Part shown: positions 32,484 through 41,198 of the stretch, piece after piece
Position numbering within the stretch: position 1 is the first letter of the stretch
Layout of the letters: each line of letters opens with the position of its first letter
DNA from: Halobellus captivus
GTDB taxonomy: Archaea; Halobacteriota; Halobacteria; Halobacteriales; Haloferacaceae
Length of the DNA: 53,688 nt
Direction of reading: 5' to 3'
Assembly: GCF_007655485.1 (NCBI RefSeq)
Contig: NZ_VJXQ01000006.1
Span: 162,855 to 216,542, forward strand
Notes under the pieces: model-generated
Told to the model about the DNA's origin: nothing
Seen by the model: the letters and a program-made list of their open reading frames with translations, nothing else
Database searches by the model: none
Translations under genes and position numbers: made by a program

Positions 32484-33974
32484 TCACTCCGACAGCGCGC
32501 GAACGAGGCTCGCCGCCACCGATCTCGCCTTTTCCGCGGCCGATTCGGGAACGGCTCCGGCTTCGACCGCCGCGTCGAGTTCGTCGTCGTCGACGCGTTC
32601 GACGGTCCCGTCGGGGTGTTTCACGACGTCGACGTGGAGATCGATGTACCTGATCTCGTCGGGGAAGCACTCGACGGGCGTGCAGACGTTGACGTACGTC
32701 CCGCGTAGTTCGCCGTCTGCGCTCCGGTAGACGGTCGGATACCACCAGCGACCCTCGCGGAACTTCGTCAGTGCGGTGTCGCCCGCTTCCCGCGACGTCC
32801 CGAGTCCGTCGTAGGTGCCGCCACCCGAGAGCGTCCGGGTGACCGACACGGTGCCGTCGACGTCCCACTCCGTCACCTCGGCGCTGCCGAGCGAGAACGC
32901 CCGGCCGTCCGGTTTGCCGTGCGTGATCTCGACGGTGTCGCCTTCGACCGGGCCGAACTGCCGCGCCACGACGGCGAACGGGAAGTCTGTATCAGCGTCG
33001 GCGTCGGCGCTCGCGAACCCACTCTCCCCGCACAGGGCTTCCGCGAGGTCGACGCCCGCGCTCGCGGCGTCGCTGGCGGCCTTCGTGCGGTGGTGCCCGG
33101 GCATTGTCGCCGTCACGTTCCGCCTGTGCTCATCGAGCGCGAAGCGGGACTCGCGGCCGAACCACAGCCATCGGCCCGCCGCGGGTGTGGCGACCGCTCG
33201 GGGAGTCTCGGCTTCGCTCGTGCCCTCGCCAGTCTCGTCGCCGAGCGCCGCAGCGAGGTCGTCCGCGCGTGCCGCCGCCCGTTCGAGCGCGGCCGCCAAC
33301 GCCCCCATATCGGCTCGCGTGGCCGCGTGGGACCACTCGATCCCCCACCCGTCGGGGACCGTAATGGAAAGCAGGTCGGTCATTCCCGCGAGTTCCCTCC
33401 CCGCGGTGTCGTCGCGGGTGTCGACCGAGACGCCGTCGGACCCGCGAACGAGCGTTGCGAATCCGACGCGCGCACGGATTTCGGTTCCGAGTCGAGCGCG
33501 ACGGTCGACCCACGACGGCGCGCTCTCTCTGACCTGCACGCGGACGGAGTCGCCGGTTTCGAGGTCGTCGTCGGCGTCGCCGTAGGGGAGAAACCCCTCC
33601 GCGCTGCCGAGGTCGCAGACCGCGCCGGAGCCGAGCGTTTCCGTCACTCGGGCGTCGAACACCGCCCCCGGCGGCGTCGGGTCCGCCCAGGCGAACGCGT
33701 CGCGGGCGAGGCCCCGAAGTTCGGCGGCGACGCGCCCGACTGCGTCGGCGTCGCCGTCGATACCGACGCCTTGGCGGTCCCGAGTGGTCGCGACGGTGAC
33801 CTCGTGCGCATCGTCGTCGAACTCGGCGTCGAAGCGTTCGCGGATCGGCTCGGAGGCCTGCACGACGTCGACGCCCGCGTCGAGCAGGAGCCGCGTCACG
33901 GCGGTCGTGTAGATGCCGCGGACGCGAACGCGCGGTGAGGTCTCCCCGCTTTCGGAGTCGCTATCGCCGCTCAT
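32484..33974 (-). CDS. FAU-1-type RNA-binding RNase (DUF402 protein)
   Basis: A 496-residue protein that resembles archaeal FAU-1, an RNase E/G-like RNA-binding ribonuclease. A C-terminal DUF402 segment is visible as WDVDGTVSVTRTLSGGG followed by WWYPTVYRSADGELRGTYVNVCTPVECFPDEIRYIDLHVDVV. The N terminus holds the RNase E/G-like part. It overlaps DUF7532 by 1 nt (TAATG), so translation is coupled. Confidence 0.8.
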   Translation of the reverse strand: MSGDSDSESGETSPRVRVRGIYTTAVTRLLLDAGVDVVQASEPIRERFDAEFDDDAHEVTVATTRDRQGVGIDGDADAVGRVAAELRGLARDAFAWADPTPPGAVFDARVTETLGSGAVCDLGSAEGFLPYGDADDDLETGDSVRVQVRESAPSWVDRRARLGTEIRARVGFATLVRGSDGVSVDTRDDTAGRELAGMTDLLSITVPDGWGIEWSHAATRADMGALAAALERAAARADDLAAALGDETGEGTSEAETPRAVATPAAGRWLWFGRESRFALDEHRRNVTATMPGHHRTKAASDAASAGVDLAEALCGESGFASADADADTDFPFAVVARQFGPVEGDTVEITHGKPDGRAFSLGSAEVTEWDVDGTVSVTRTLSGGGTYDGLGTSREAGDTALTKFREGRWWYPTVYRSADGELRGTYVNVCTPVECFPDEIRYIDLHVDVVKHPDGTVERVDDDELDAAVEAGAVPESAAEKARSVAASLVRALSE

Positions 33975-34345
33975 TACAGCGCGTCCTCGTCGCGGGCGAA
34001 CCGAACGCGGCCGTGAACCGTCGGGCCGAGCGTGAGTTCGACGACATCGTCGGAGAGGATTCGTCCCCCTTCGACCGGGACGCCCCAGGTCTCAAAGCGA
34101 AGATAGCCGCGGAGGTCGCTGCCGTGGGTGAACAGATCGAGGTATTCGACGGCGTGTTCGTTGATCCCGCCGCCGCTGTGTGCCATCTCCATATCCGAGT
34201 AGACGACGTCGCACGCGAGGAACGCCTCCAATCGGTCGGCGTCCCGATCGACGGCGTCGGCGACGAGATCGGAGGCGTCGCGGATTTCCTCGCGGGAGAG
34301 CCCGACGTCTCGAAGCGCCTGCTGCGTCCGTTGGTCGAAGTGCAT
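33974..34345 (-). CDS. Haloarchaeal hypothetical protein (DUF7532-like)
   Basis: A 123-residue acidic protein starting MHFDQRTQQALRDVGLSREEIRDAS. The start at ATG 34345 is preferred to the upstream frame start at 34384. A helical N-terminal half precedes the region MEMAHSGGGINEHAVEYLDLF with several His residues. No known fold is recognised. Its stop overlaps the FAU-1-type start, suggesting a linked function in RNA metabolism, which is inferred from context only. Confidence 0.65.
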   Translation of the reverse strand: MHFDQRTQQALRDVGLSREEIRDASDLVADAVDRDADRLEAFLACDVVYSDMEMAHSGGGINEHAVEYLDLFTHGSDLRGYLRFETWGVPVEGGRILSDDVVELTLGPTVHGRVRFARDEDAL

Positions 34346-34382
34346 CTTGCTAGCCGCTACGGGCGGGCCACCTTTGAATCTC

Positions 34383-34394
34383 ATCGATATCGAT
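34383..34394. promoter_or_regulatory. Palindrome in the DUF7532-PrsW divergent spacer
   Basis: ATCGATATCGAT is a perfect 12-bp palindrome in the 116-nt spacer between divergent genes. It may be an operator, but a 12-bp palindrome of this type can also arise by chance. Confidence 0.3.
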
Positions 34395-34461
34395 CCCGCC
34401 GTCGTCGAGTGCGTTGTTCGCGCCCGAAGACCTTAGTCCGACGCGCGAGAACCAGATTTCG

Positions 34462-35466
34462 ATGCAGGAGAGACGGGACCCGATCGAAGAGGCCGCGGAC
34501 GATTCGATGGACCTCTACGACGTGGCGACGTGGAACGTTCGAACACCGCTCGATAAGGCGTCGTCGCTCATCTGGCGAATCCTGGCAGGATCGGCTCGTC
34601 TCGCCGTGGTGTTTCTCGCCTTCCTCCTCCTCCTCGGGATCGGCGGATTCGCGGCGCTGACGGACCCCCAGGTCGGCCTGCTTACTGCCCTCTCCGCGAT
34701 CCCGGCGATCGGATTGGCGGCGTACGTCTACTCGACGGACGTCACGTCGAACGAGCCGCTGACGCTGTTGGTCGCGACGTTCCTGCTGGGGGTGCTCACC
34801 GCGAACTTCGCGGCCGTTCTCAACACGGTCCTCCAGCCGTACTTTCAGGCACTCGGATTTCTGGGGACCGCGTTGTTTTTCTTCCTCGTCGTCGGCCCGA
34901 TCGAGGAGACGGTGAAGCTGCTCGCTGTCAGGCTGTACGCCTACACCGACGACCGGTTCAACGCCGTCCTCGACGGCGCGGTCTACGGCGCGATGGCTGG
35001 TCTCGGCTTCGCCGTCATCGAGAACGCGATCTACATCACCCGGCAGCTCCCGGCTCAAGAGTTGGACCTCGGCCTCGAACTCATCGGGATCGGCGGCGGG
35101 ATCACGGCGATCAGAGCGCTCGCCGGTCCGGGACACGTGATCTACTCGGCCATCGCGGGCTACTACCTCGGGCTCGCGAAGTTCAATCCCGGCAATCGCG
35201 GCCCCATCGTCGTCAAAGGCATCATCCTCGCGGCGCTCATCCACGCGACGTACAACACGACGGTCGGAATCGGCTCAGCCGTGATCGCCGCGATCACCGG
35301 CCTCTCGGGTATCGCGCCGTTTCTCGTCTACGTCGTGATCTACGACGGGATTTTCGGCCTGTTCCTCCTTCGGAAGATCCAGAAGTACCGCAACGCGTAC
35401 CACGACGCGCACGCACCCGCCAACACCGAGGCCGACTTCGACTCCGAACTGACCGAGTTCGAGTGA
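34462..35466 (+). CDS. PrsW-family intramembrane metalloprotease
   Basis: A 334-residue multi-pass membrane protein (about eight helices). The catalytic signature appears as GPIEETVKLLAVR, GLGFAVIENAIY and PGHVIYSAIAGY, with a later His in LIHATYNT. These match the Glu-Glu and His metal ligands of PrsW, a glutamic-type CAAX-protease relative that cleaves membrane proteins. ATG 34462 is selected; the open frame extends to 34414. It stands alone and is convergent with riboflavin synthase. Confidence 0.85.
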   Translation: MQERRDPIEEAADDSMDLYDVATWNVRTPLDKASSLIWRILAGSARLAVVFLAFLLLLGIGGFAALTDPQVGLLTALSAIPAIGLAAYVYSTDVTSNEPLTLLVATFLLGVLTANFAAVLNTVLQPYFQALGFLGTALFFFLVVGPIEETVKLLAVRLYAYTDDRFNAVLDGAVYGAMAGLGFAVIENAIYITRQLPAQELDLGLELIGIGGGITAIRALAGPGHVIYSAIAGYYLGLAKFNPGNRGPIVVKGIILAALIHATYNTTVGIGSAVIAAITGLSGIAPFLVYVVIYDGIFGLFLLRKIQKYRNAYHDAHAPANTEADFDSELTEFE

Positions 35467-35515
35467 GCGGTCGATCCCGACTCGGCCGACCGGGCCCGAC
35501 GTGCCACGCCGACAA

Positions 35516-36169
35516 TCAGTTCGATCCGAGCGCGTCCCGGTACCCCGAGACCATCCGCTCGACGTACTTCGCGATCACGTCGACCTCCAGGTGGACCGGC
35601 TCGCCGACGGCCTTCTCCGAGAGCGTGGTTAGCTCGTAGGTCGTCGGGATGATCGCGACCGCGAACCGCTCGGAGCCGCGGTCGGCGACGGTGAGACTGA
35701 TGCCGTCGAGCGTGACAGAGCCCTTCTGTACCACGTACTGCGACACCGACGGCGGGAGCGCGAACTCGAAGAACCAGTCGTCGCCCACCCGCTCGATTCC
35801 CGTCACCTTCGTCGTCGTGTCGACGTGACCCTGCACGAGATGACCGTCGAACCGTCCGTCGGCGGCGAGCGCCCGTTCGAGGTTCACTCGATCGCCCGCC
35901 GCGACGTCGCCGAGATACGTCTTCTCGACGGTCTCGGCCGCGAGAAACACCTCGAATTCGGCCTTCGGTTCGGTCTGAAACTCCTCGACGGTCAGACAGA
36001 CGCCGTTGACCGAAATCGACTGCCCGTGATGGAGGTCGTCGTAGGCGACGCCCCCGGCTGATTCGGATGCGGGAGACGCGTCGTCGACTTCGATGCGGAG
36101 GCGTCGCCCGCCCTCGTCGTCGGTCGCCTCGACGACGGTGCCCGTCGTCTCGACGATTCCGGTGAACAT
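35516..36169 (-). CDS. Riboflavin synthase (alpha-chain type)
   Basis: A 217-residue enzyme that converts two lumazines to riboflavin. MFTGIVETTGTVVEA starts the first lumazine-binding repeat, VNGVCLTV completes it, and the second repeat has VQGHVDTTTKVTGIE and DGISLTVAD. This is the bacterial-type enzyme, kept in Halobacteria instead of the archaeal RibC-like type. It is convergent with PrsW across a 49-nt gap. Confidence 0.94.
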   Translation of the reverse strand: MFTGIVETTGTVVEATDDEGGRRLRIEVDDASPASESAGGVAYDDLHHGQSISVNGVCLTVEEFQTEPKAEFEVFLAAETVEKTYLGDVAAGDRVNLERALAADGRFDGHLVQGHVDTTTKVTGIERVGDDWFFEFALPPSVSQYVVQKGSVTLDGISLTVADRGSERFAVAIIPTTYELTTLSEKAVGEPVHLEVDVIAKYVERMVSGYRDALGSN

Positions 36170-36291
36170 ACTCTCGGGTTCGTCTCAGTTCTGAAAAGCG
36201 TCTCGAAAGTTTCGTTATCGCGATCGCGCACCCGAATCGATCCGAGAGGGTTTCCAAAGGTCTTTGCCGCTCCCGTCGCTAGGAGGTGTCG

Positions 36292-36987
36292 ATGGACGAC
36301 GCCGTGCGGGTCCGTGACGCCGCGCGCGAAGCGGTCGCGGACATCGCGCCCGACCGCCTCCGGGAGGTGCTGTTCGAACACCTCTCGGCCGCGCCGATGA
36401 CACCTGCCGTGTTGGCGCTGGTGAGCGCTCGCGCACCCGATACTGGAGTGGAGACGGACGCCGACGGGCTCGCAGAGCGGGCCGCGGGCGTGCAGTTGAT
36501 CTACGAGGGTCTCCGACTGACGCGTTCGCTCGCCCGCGAGGAACCGTGGACGGCGGCGCTCGAAGACGGCAGCGGCGATATCCAAGCCGACCTCGACATC
36601 CTCGCCGCGGACGTGCTCGTCTCCCGCGGCTTCTACCTCCTCGCTCGGACGGACGCCGCCGACCGCGCGGTCGACGTGGTCCGCGCGTTCGGCCGGGATC
36701 AGACCCTCCGGCGCGGCGACGGCGCGGACGTCGACGCCCTCGATCGCAACCTCGAATCGGACGTCTTCGCGCTCGCCGTCGTCACCGGAATGACGGCCGT
36801 CGGCGCGACGCCCTCGCCCGCGGTGCTCGAATACGCGGCGGACCTCGGCCGCGACTGCGACGCCGACGGCGAGTTACAACCCGCCGACGCGGCCTTCTCG
36901 GAGGCGACCGCCGAGCGCATCGCGTCGCTCTCGGCGGTCGGGAGCGGTTCCGACGATCGAGTGCCGTCGTCCGCGACCGATTCGTGA
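36292..36987 (+). CDS. Haloarchaeal helical protein (DUF7114-like)
   Basis: A 231-residue all-helical, strongly acidic protein. AGGAGGTG at 36281-36288 is a near-perfect Shine-Dalgarno site 4 nt before ATG 36292, which decides the start over GTG 36286. The central part (VQLIYEGLRLTRSLA and the ADLDILAADVLVSRGFYLLARTD region) resembles polyprenyl-synthetase-like helices, but catalytic DDxxD motifs are missing. Function is unknown. It is divergent from riboflavin synthase. Confidence 0.7.
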   Translation: MDDAVRVRDAAREAVADIAPDRLREVLFEHLSAAPMTPAVLALVSARAPDTGVETDADGLAERAAGVQLIYEGLRLTRSLAREEPWTAALEDGSGDIQADLDILAADVLVSRGFYLLARTDAADRAVDVVRAFGRDQTLRRGDGADVDALDRNLESDVFALAVVTGMTAVGATPSPAVLEYAADLGRDCDADGELQPADAAFSEATAERIASLSAVGSGSDDRVPSSATDS

Positions 36988-37018
36988 CGTCGTTGGATCG
37001 ACGGACCCGACAGGCGAA

Positions 37019-37033
37019 TCGAAACCCCTAAAG
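37019..37033 (+). promoter_or_regulatory. tRNA-Thr promoter (BRE/TATA)
   Basis: TCGAAACCCCTAAAG combines a BRE-like CGAAA with a TATA-like element, about 25-35 nt before the mature tRNA 5' end. This is the usual haloarchaeal tRNA promoter shape. Confidence 0.6.
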
Positions 37034-37058
37034 ACGAATCCGCGCTACGGACAGGTGC

Positions 37059-37130
37059 GCCTGGGTAGCTTAGCGGTAAAGCGCGTCCTTGGTAAGGACG
37101 AGACCCCGGGTTCAAATCCCGGCCTAGGCT
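37059..37130 (+). tRNA. tRNA-Thr (GGT anticodon)
   Basis: A 72-nt cloverleaf. The acceptor stem GCCTGGG (37059-37065) pairs with CCTAGGC (37123-37129), with one G-U; the discriminator is T. The anticodon arm is CGTCC-TTGGTAA-GGACG, so the anticodon is GGT (Thr). The T arm is CCGGG-TTCAAAT-CCCGG. No CCA is encoded and there is no intron. No element is integrated at its 3' end. Confidence 0.97.
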
Positions 37131-37295
37131 TGGGCCAGTTCCTTCACACCCAATACGCTATTCTAGTGGGATCTGTGCAGGGTCGTTTCTGCTGTCGACG
37201 GGGACGGACGAGTACTCGGTACTCTCTGACCTACACGTTCGGTCTAGCGGTCCCCTCACCTCGGCTATCGATGGACGCGAACGCCTGTAAGCGAA

Positions 37296-37946
37296 TTACT
37301 CCGCCGATCTTTCGAGTTTCGGGAGCGTCGAGGTCGTCTTGTCCGTCCCAATCCCGCTCGTGACGATGAGCCGCATCCCCCGTCGGACACTCATATCGAT
37401 TTCGTGGATCTGATCGTCCGGGAGCAGCACTAACCGACCGGCGGTCGGGTTCGGACTGTGCGGAAGAAACACGTTGTGCAGTTGTTGGCCCGCGACGTCC
37501 TCGGCGACGGTGGGGCTCTCGCCAGTAACGAGGCCGATCGAGTAGATGTTTTCCCGCGGGTATTCGACGAGGACGACGCTTTCGTACGCCGTATCCCGAT
37601 CGACGAGCGAGTTGGCGACCTGCCGAACGCCCACGTAGATCGTACTCACGAGCGGGATCACGTTCACGACCCGACCGAGGTTCCCGAACATTTCACGTCC
37701 GATGCGTTGCTGCGCGAGATAGCCCAGGACCGTGATCGCTCCCAGAATCAGCACGACGGCAAGAACTTGAGCGACGATCTCGATGTTCGCCGTGTACTGT
37801 GTGAGGCGCGTTCCTTGGACGACTGGATTGACGAATTGGAGCGACCAGTTGACGAGGAGACGGAGAATGTACAGCGTGACTACGAGGGGAGTGAGTAGAA
37901 TCAATCCCGCGAGGAAGCTACTCTTGATTCGGGCTGAAAACGTCAT
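37296..37946 (-). CDS. DUF502 membrane protein
   Basis: A 216-residue protein with two long N-terminal hydrophobic segments (about residues 13-32 and 55-76) and a soluble C-terminal part. LLTPLVVTLYIL, PLVSTIYVGVRQVANSL and a FLPHSPNPTAGRLVLLP block are hallmarks of DUF502, a family of unknown function. It probably sits in the cell membrane with its C-terminal domain outside or inside; orientation is unclear. Confidence 0.85.
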   Translation of the reverse strand: MTFSARIKSSFLAGLILLTPLVVTLYILRLLVNWSLQFVNPVVQGTRLTQYTANIEIVAQVLAVVLILGAITVLGYLAQQRIGREMFGNLGRVVNVIPLVSTIYVGVRQVANSLVDRDTAYESVVLVEYPRENIYSIGLVTGESPTVAEDVAGQQLHNVFLPHSPNPTAGRLVLLPDDQIHEIDMSVRRGMRLIVTSGIGTDKTTSTLPKLERSAE

Positions 37947-38262
37947 ATCTGGACTACAGACACCCGAGTGACAAAGCCGTTCACAAGGATCGGCTTCGAT
38001 CGACGAACCTCCGTCTCTGGTGCCTTTCTGTCGATTTAGATGAATTACTCTTCCACGAAAGTGGGCCGAGGCCGATCAATCTATACTCCGACAGAAGTCC
38101 CGATGGCTCCGGCGAGTAACTCGGCACAACACACGCCGAGCAGGTACCGATCCCGCCCCCTCCGTCGCTTTTCGTCTACAAAAGCACCCACGTGTTCGAG
38201 AACCGTAACTTGAATTGTCACGAGAGCGCGACGGACTGTATCCATAGCGGCGCGCCAATCAC
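37947..38262. other. Intergenic region between DUF502 and DUF21 genes
   Basis: No credible gene is seen. A hairpin CTCGGC/GCCGAG with a 9-nt loop lies at 38120-38140, and a CCACGAAAGTGG motif lies near 38055. It probably holds a DUF21-gene terminator and the DUF502 promoter. Confidence 0.4.
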
Positions 38263-38790
38263 TCACTCGTCGACGTGCGTCTTCTCGATTTCCGGTTCGC
38301 CGCCGATCAACTCGTTCAGCGCCCGCGTGATAAAATCGAACACGGCCACGATCGGGAACAGCGCTCGTTCGACGATCGAGATCGGCGTTGCGACCCGAAG
38401 CGCCCACGCCGGTGCGTTCCCCAGTCCGTAGGATTTCGGCACGATCTCACCGAAGATCAGGACGATCGCGCTCGCGACGACGGTGGCGACCGAGACGGCG
38501 ATGACCGGGGGCAGATATTCCGTCGCGAGCAGCGTCGTCAGGCTCGCAATCGCCACGTTGACGACGTTGTTGCCGACGAGGATCGTCACGAGGAGTCGAT
38601 GCGGGTCGGACCGGAGTTCGCGTAGGACCGCCAATCGACCGTCGCTCGCCGACGTCGACGTCGACGCCGACTCGGTGAACCACTCCTCGGGGAGCGTGAA
38701 AATCGCCGTCTCGCTGCTGGAAAAGAACGCGCTCACGCAGACGAGAACGACGATCACGCCCACCGCCGCGCCGAAAGATACGAGTACCAT
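38263..38790 (-). CDS. DUF21 (CNNM-like) membrane protein without CBS domains
   Basis: A 175-residue membrane protein with about four hydrophobic segments. FFSSSETAIFTLP, NNVVNVAIASL and the FGEIVPKSYGLGNAPAW block match the DUF21 domain of CNNM/CorC proteins, which are linked to Mg2+ or other ion transport. The usual C-terminal CBS pair and CorC domain are missing, so it is a DUF21-only form. The start at ATG 38790 fits the hydrophobic N terminus. No remnant CBS sequence is visible downstream. Confidence 0.82.
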   Translation of the reverse strand: MVLVSFGAAVGVIVVLVCVSAFFSSSETAIFTLPEEWFTESASTSTSASDGRLAVLRELRSDPHRLLVTILVGNNVVNVAIASLTTLLATEYLPPVIAVSVATVVASAIVLIFGEIVPKSYGLGNAPAWALRVATPISIVERALFPIVAVFDFITRALNELIGGEPEIEKTHVDE

Positions 38791-38922
38791 ACGATGGGGA
38801 ACAGGGGCGGCGGGGAAAAGCACCCGCTTGACGGATGGTGCTCGATACCCTTGCACTGACTGAATAATCGCTGGACAAGCGTTCGTATGTCTCCGAGCGA
38901 TTCACCGCCACCGATCCGCGAC

Positions 38923-39549
38923 CTAGCGGAAGTCGTCTATGAACCGCGCCGGGAGCCGATCGGCCAGCCGAGTCGGCAGAGCGTCGACGACCGCTTGTGT
39001 GACGATCACCATCGGCTTTCGCAACACTGCGTACACCGCTGAGACCGCGACGGCGGCGATGACGCCGGTTTCCGCGAGGCCGTCGAGGGCGTAGATGGCC
39101 GGAAGCCCGAACGCGACGGCGACGGCGAGGTCCTCGGGCGCGCCGTCGTAGCGGACCCACCGACGCGGGGGGATCCAGCGGCTGTGGTAGTGGCTGTAGA
39201 CCGCGCGCTCGGAGGTCCCGAGCCACGGTTTCAACTCCAGCCCGCCGCCCAGGGCGTCCATCGCGGAGTGTAGCGCCGCCGCCGCGAGAAACAGCGCCGC
39301 CGCGAGGGCGAGGGGTGTCGGCACGGCGACGGCGATGGCGGCGGCAGCGACGGCGGCGATCGAGAAGTACACCGGGAAGTGCAGCGTCTTCCGGTGTCCA
39401 GCGTAGAGGTCGAAATCAGGGAATAACCCCCCGAGTGCGGCCGCTGCGACCGGGAGCAGAGAGCTCCCCGCGGCGCTCTCCGGAAAGATCGCTCCGACGA
39501 GAAGTGCGAGCACGACGCCAGCCAGCGCGTGCGTAGTTGCCATCATCAT
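38923..39549 (-). CDS. Membrane-bound YdjM/DUF457-like metal-dependent hydrolase
   Basis: A 208-residue protein with about five hydrophobic segments. The N terminus has the His of ATTHALAGVVLA, and GGLFPDFDLYAGHRKTLHFPV carries Asp and two His residues typical of this family, a putative metal-dependent membrane hydrolase. Three consecutive ATG codons (39541-39549) make the exact start uncertain by up to two residues. It is divergent from the DUF2238-like gene, with a homopyrimidine tract in the spacer. Confidence 0.8.
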   Translation of the reverse strand: MMMATTHALAGVVLALLVGAIFPESAAGSSLLPVAAAALGGLFPDFDLYAGHRKTLHFPVYFSIAAVAAAAIAVAVPTPLALAAALFLAAAALHSAMDALGGGLELKPWLGTSERAVYSHYHSRWIPPRRWVRYDGAPEDLAVAVAFGLPAIYALDGLAETGVIAAVAVSAVYAVLRKPMVIVTQAVVDALPTRLADRLPARFIDDFR

Positions 39550-39891
39550 CGGGTCGTACGTGAAACAACAGTATCATCGTTTCGCGAGCCGTGTTACCAC
39601 GGCTATCGTCGCGGCTGCAAGTGTGGATTCGCCCGATCGAACGACTGCGTCCGGTCGGCAGGCCAATCAGTTACAACCGCTACGACAGTAGTTATCTATC
39701 GACGCTGTTCTGGTGGTTCCTCTTTTCTTCTCTTTTCTTCTCCTCTCTTCTCCTCTCTCCTCCTCTCTTTTCCTCTCTCCTCCCTCTCCTCCTCTCTTCC
39801 CCTCTCGTGTTCTTCGCCGCTTTCTCGGCGTCGGTTCCGATACCGCTCGCTGTCGACTGCCCTTTTTGCCACCGCGGCCGTATCCGTCGGT
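39550..39891. other. Divergent spacer containing a 90-nt homopyrimidine tract
   Basis: The 342-nt spacer holds no gene. Positions 39717-39806 contain only C and T on the plus strand, mostly as runs of CTC, TTC and TCC. The opposite strand is all purine. The rest of the spacer resembles ordinary DNA. Confidence 0.9.
39717..39806. repeat. Homopyrimidine:homopurine tract (90 nt)
   Basis: Ninety consecutive pyrimidines occur on the plus strand, with many near-repeats of CTCTTTTCTTC-like and CTCCTCTC units. Such tracts can adopt triplex (H-DNA) forms. It lies 85 nt upstream of the DUF2238-like ATG. Confidence 0.95.
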
Positions 39892-40506
39892 ATGCGCTGG
39901 TCCTTCCGGTCCGTCACGCCGACGCTCTTCGCCAGCGCGATGCGGATGAGCATCGCGATCATCCTCGGATTCGGCCTCGCGACGGCGAACGTGAGCGTCG
40001 TCATCAACGCCGTCGTCGCCCTGGCGGTCACGTACCTCCCGGCCGTCCTGCGCCGCGATTGGGGGCTTCGCCTCTCGCCGGGGTTGACCGTGATCGTGAC
40101 GCTCGCGGTCTTCTTACACGCGGTGGGGATGCTCGGTCTCTACGAGGACGTCTGGTGGTACGATCATCTGACGCACACGCTGTCTGCGGCGATCGTCGCC
40201 GCCGTGGGCTACGCGGGAACCCGAGCGCTCGATCTCTACTCGGACGCCGTGTCGTTTCCGCCACGCTTTCTCTCGCTGTTTCTCCTGCTGTTCACCCTCG
40301 CGCTCGGCGTCCTCTGGGAGGTGCTCGAATTCCTCGCACGGATCGGCGCAATGTCGCTCGGCGTCGAGGCCGTGCTCGTCCAATACGGGCTCGAAGACAC
40401 GATCTTAGACCTCGTTTTCGACACCGTGGGTGCGATCCTGGTCGCGCTCTTCGGCACGCAGCGCCTCTCCGAACTCGCCACGGAGTTACACGACCGCTTG
40501 TCGTAG
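39892..40506 (+). CDS. DUF2238-like integral membrane protein
   Basis: A 204-residue protein with about five hydrophobic segments. The motif WYDHLTHTLSAAIVAAVGYAG, a later Glu in LWEVLEFLARIG, and DTILDLVFDTVGAILVALFG carry the Asp, His and Glu residues conserved in YjdF/DUF2238-like proteins. Function is unknown, but the pattern suggests a membrane metal site. The ATG at 39892 is chosen because upstream codons encode a pyrimidine tract product. Confidence 0.72.
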   Translation: MRWSFRSVTPTLFASAMRMSIAIILGFGLATANVSVVINAVVALAVTYLPAVLRRDWGLRLSPGLTVIVTLAVFLHAVGMLGLYEDVWWYDHLTHTLSAAIVAAVGYAGTRALDLYSDAVSFPPRFLSLFLLLFTLALGVLWEVLEFLARIGAMSLGVEAVLVQYGLEDTILDLVFDTVGAILVALFGTQRLSELATELHDRLS

Positions 40507-40526
40507 GACGCAGCAGGACTCTGCGG

Positions 40527-40545
40527 TCCCCCCACAGCGGGGGGA
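40527..40545 (+). terminator. G/C-rich hairpin terminator candidate
   Basis: TCCCCCC (40527-40533) pairs with GGGGGGA (40539-40545) around an ACAGC loop, 21 nt after the DUF2238-like stop. It is probably a transcription terminator or RNA stabilising hairpin. Confidence 0.55.
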
Positions 40546-40724
40546 GCGGTTCCACTCTCGCGACTGTCGGGACCGGTAACGATTAGGCGACGAACACACA
40601 GAGTACGCACGATGAGTCGGAGCGAGCGCTCATGCGGTTCGTCGGCCGTCGATGCTGGCCAGTTCTCCCGAGGAGCGGAGAGTGATCGATCCCCCTCCTC
40701 GGCGGCCATACGCGAGGTGGAACG

Positions 40725-41198
40725 GTGACCGACGAACACCTCGAAGCGACGATCAGTCTCCGCGGCGTGCTCTTTTCGCCCCGCGGCGACGTCCTCGTCG
40801 TCCGACGGGCCACAGACGACGAGTGGGAACTCCCGGGCGGACGACTCGGACCGCAGGAGGACGCTCCGGCGGGAGTCCGCCGCGAGATCAGCGAGGAAAC
40901 GGGCCTCGACGTCGACGTGGGGCGACCGGTCCACGCCGCCTCGTGGCGCAACGATACCGACCGAGGACGGTTCGCCGTCTACTACTGGTGTACCGTCTCG
41001 GAGGCTGAACCCGAGAATCGGGACGAACTGTTGGACGACGGATACGAACGGGGCAACGACGAGCGGAGCCGCGAGCCCATCGCGCTCAGTCACGAACACG
41101 TCGACTACGAGTGGCTCCCGCCCGAATCGGCGATCGAGCGGTTGAGCGACGTGCAGACGCGGGCGGTGTCGGCGGCGACTGAGGTGTACGAGCCGTGA
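40725..41198 (+). CDS. Nudix hydrolase
   Basis: A 157-residue Nudix enzyme. The box GX5EX7REUXEEXGU is intact as GGRLGPQEDAPAGVRREISEETGLDV, with the metal-binding Glu pair. GTG 40725 follows a GAGGTGG ribosome-binding-like stretch. It overlaps the mutL start by 4 nt (GTGA), so it is cotranslated with mutL; a role in cleaning damaged nucleotides would fit. Substrate is unknown. Confidence 0.9.
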   Translation: MTDEHLEATISLRGVLFSPRGDVLVVRRATDDEWELPGGRLGPQEDAPAGVRREISEETGLDVDVGRPVHAASWRNDTDRGRFAVYYWCTVSEAEPENRDELLDDGYERGNDERSREPIALSHEHVDYEWLPPESAIERLSDVQTRAVSAATEVYEP

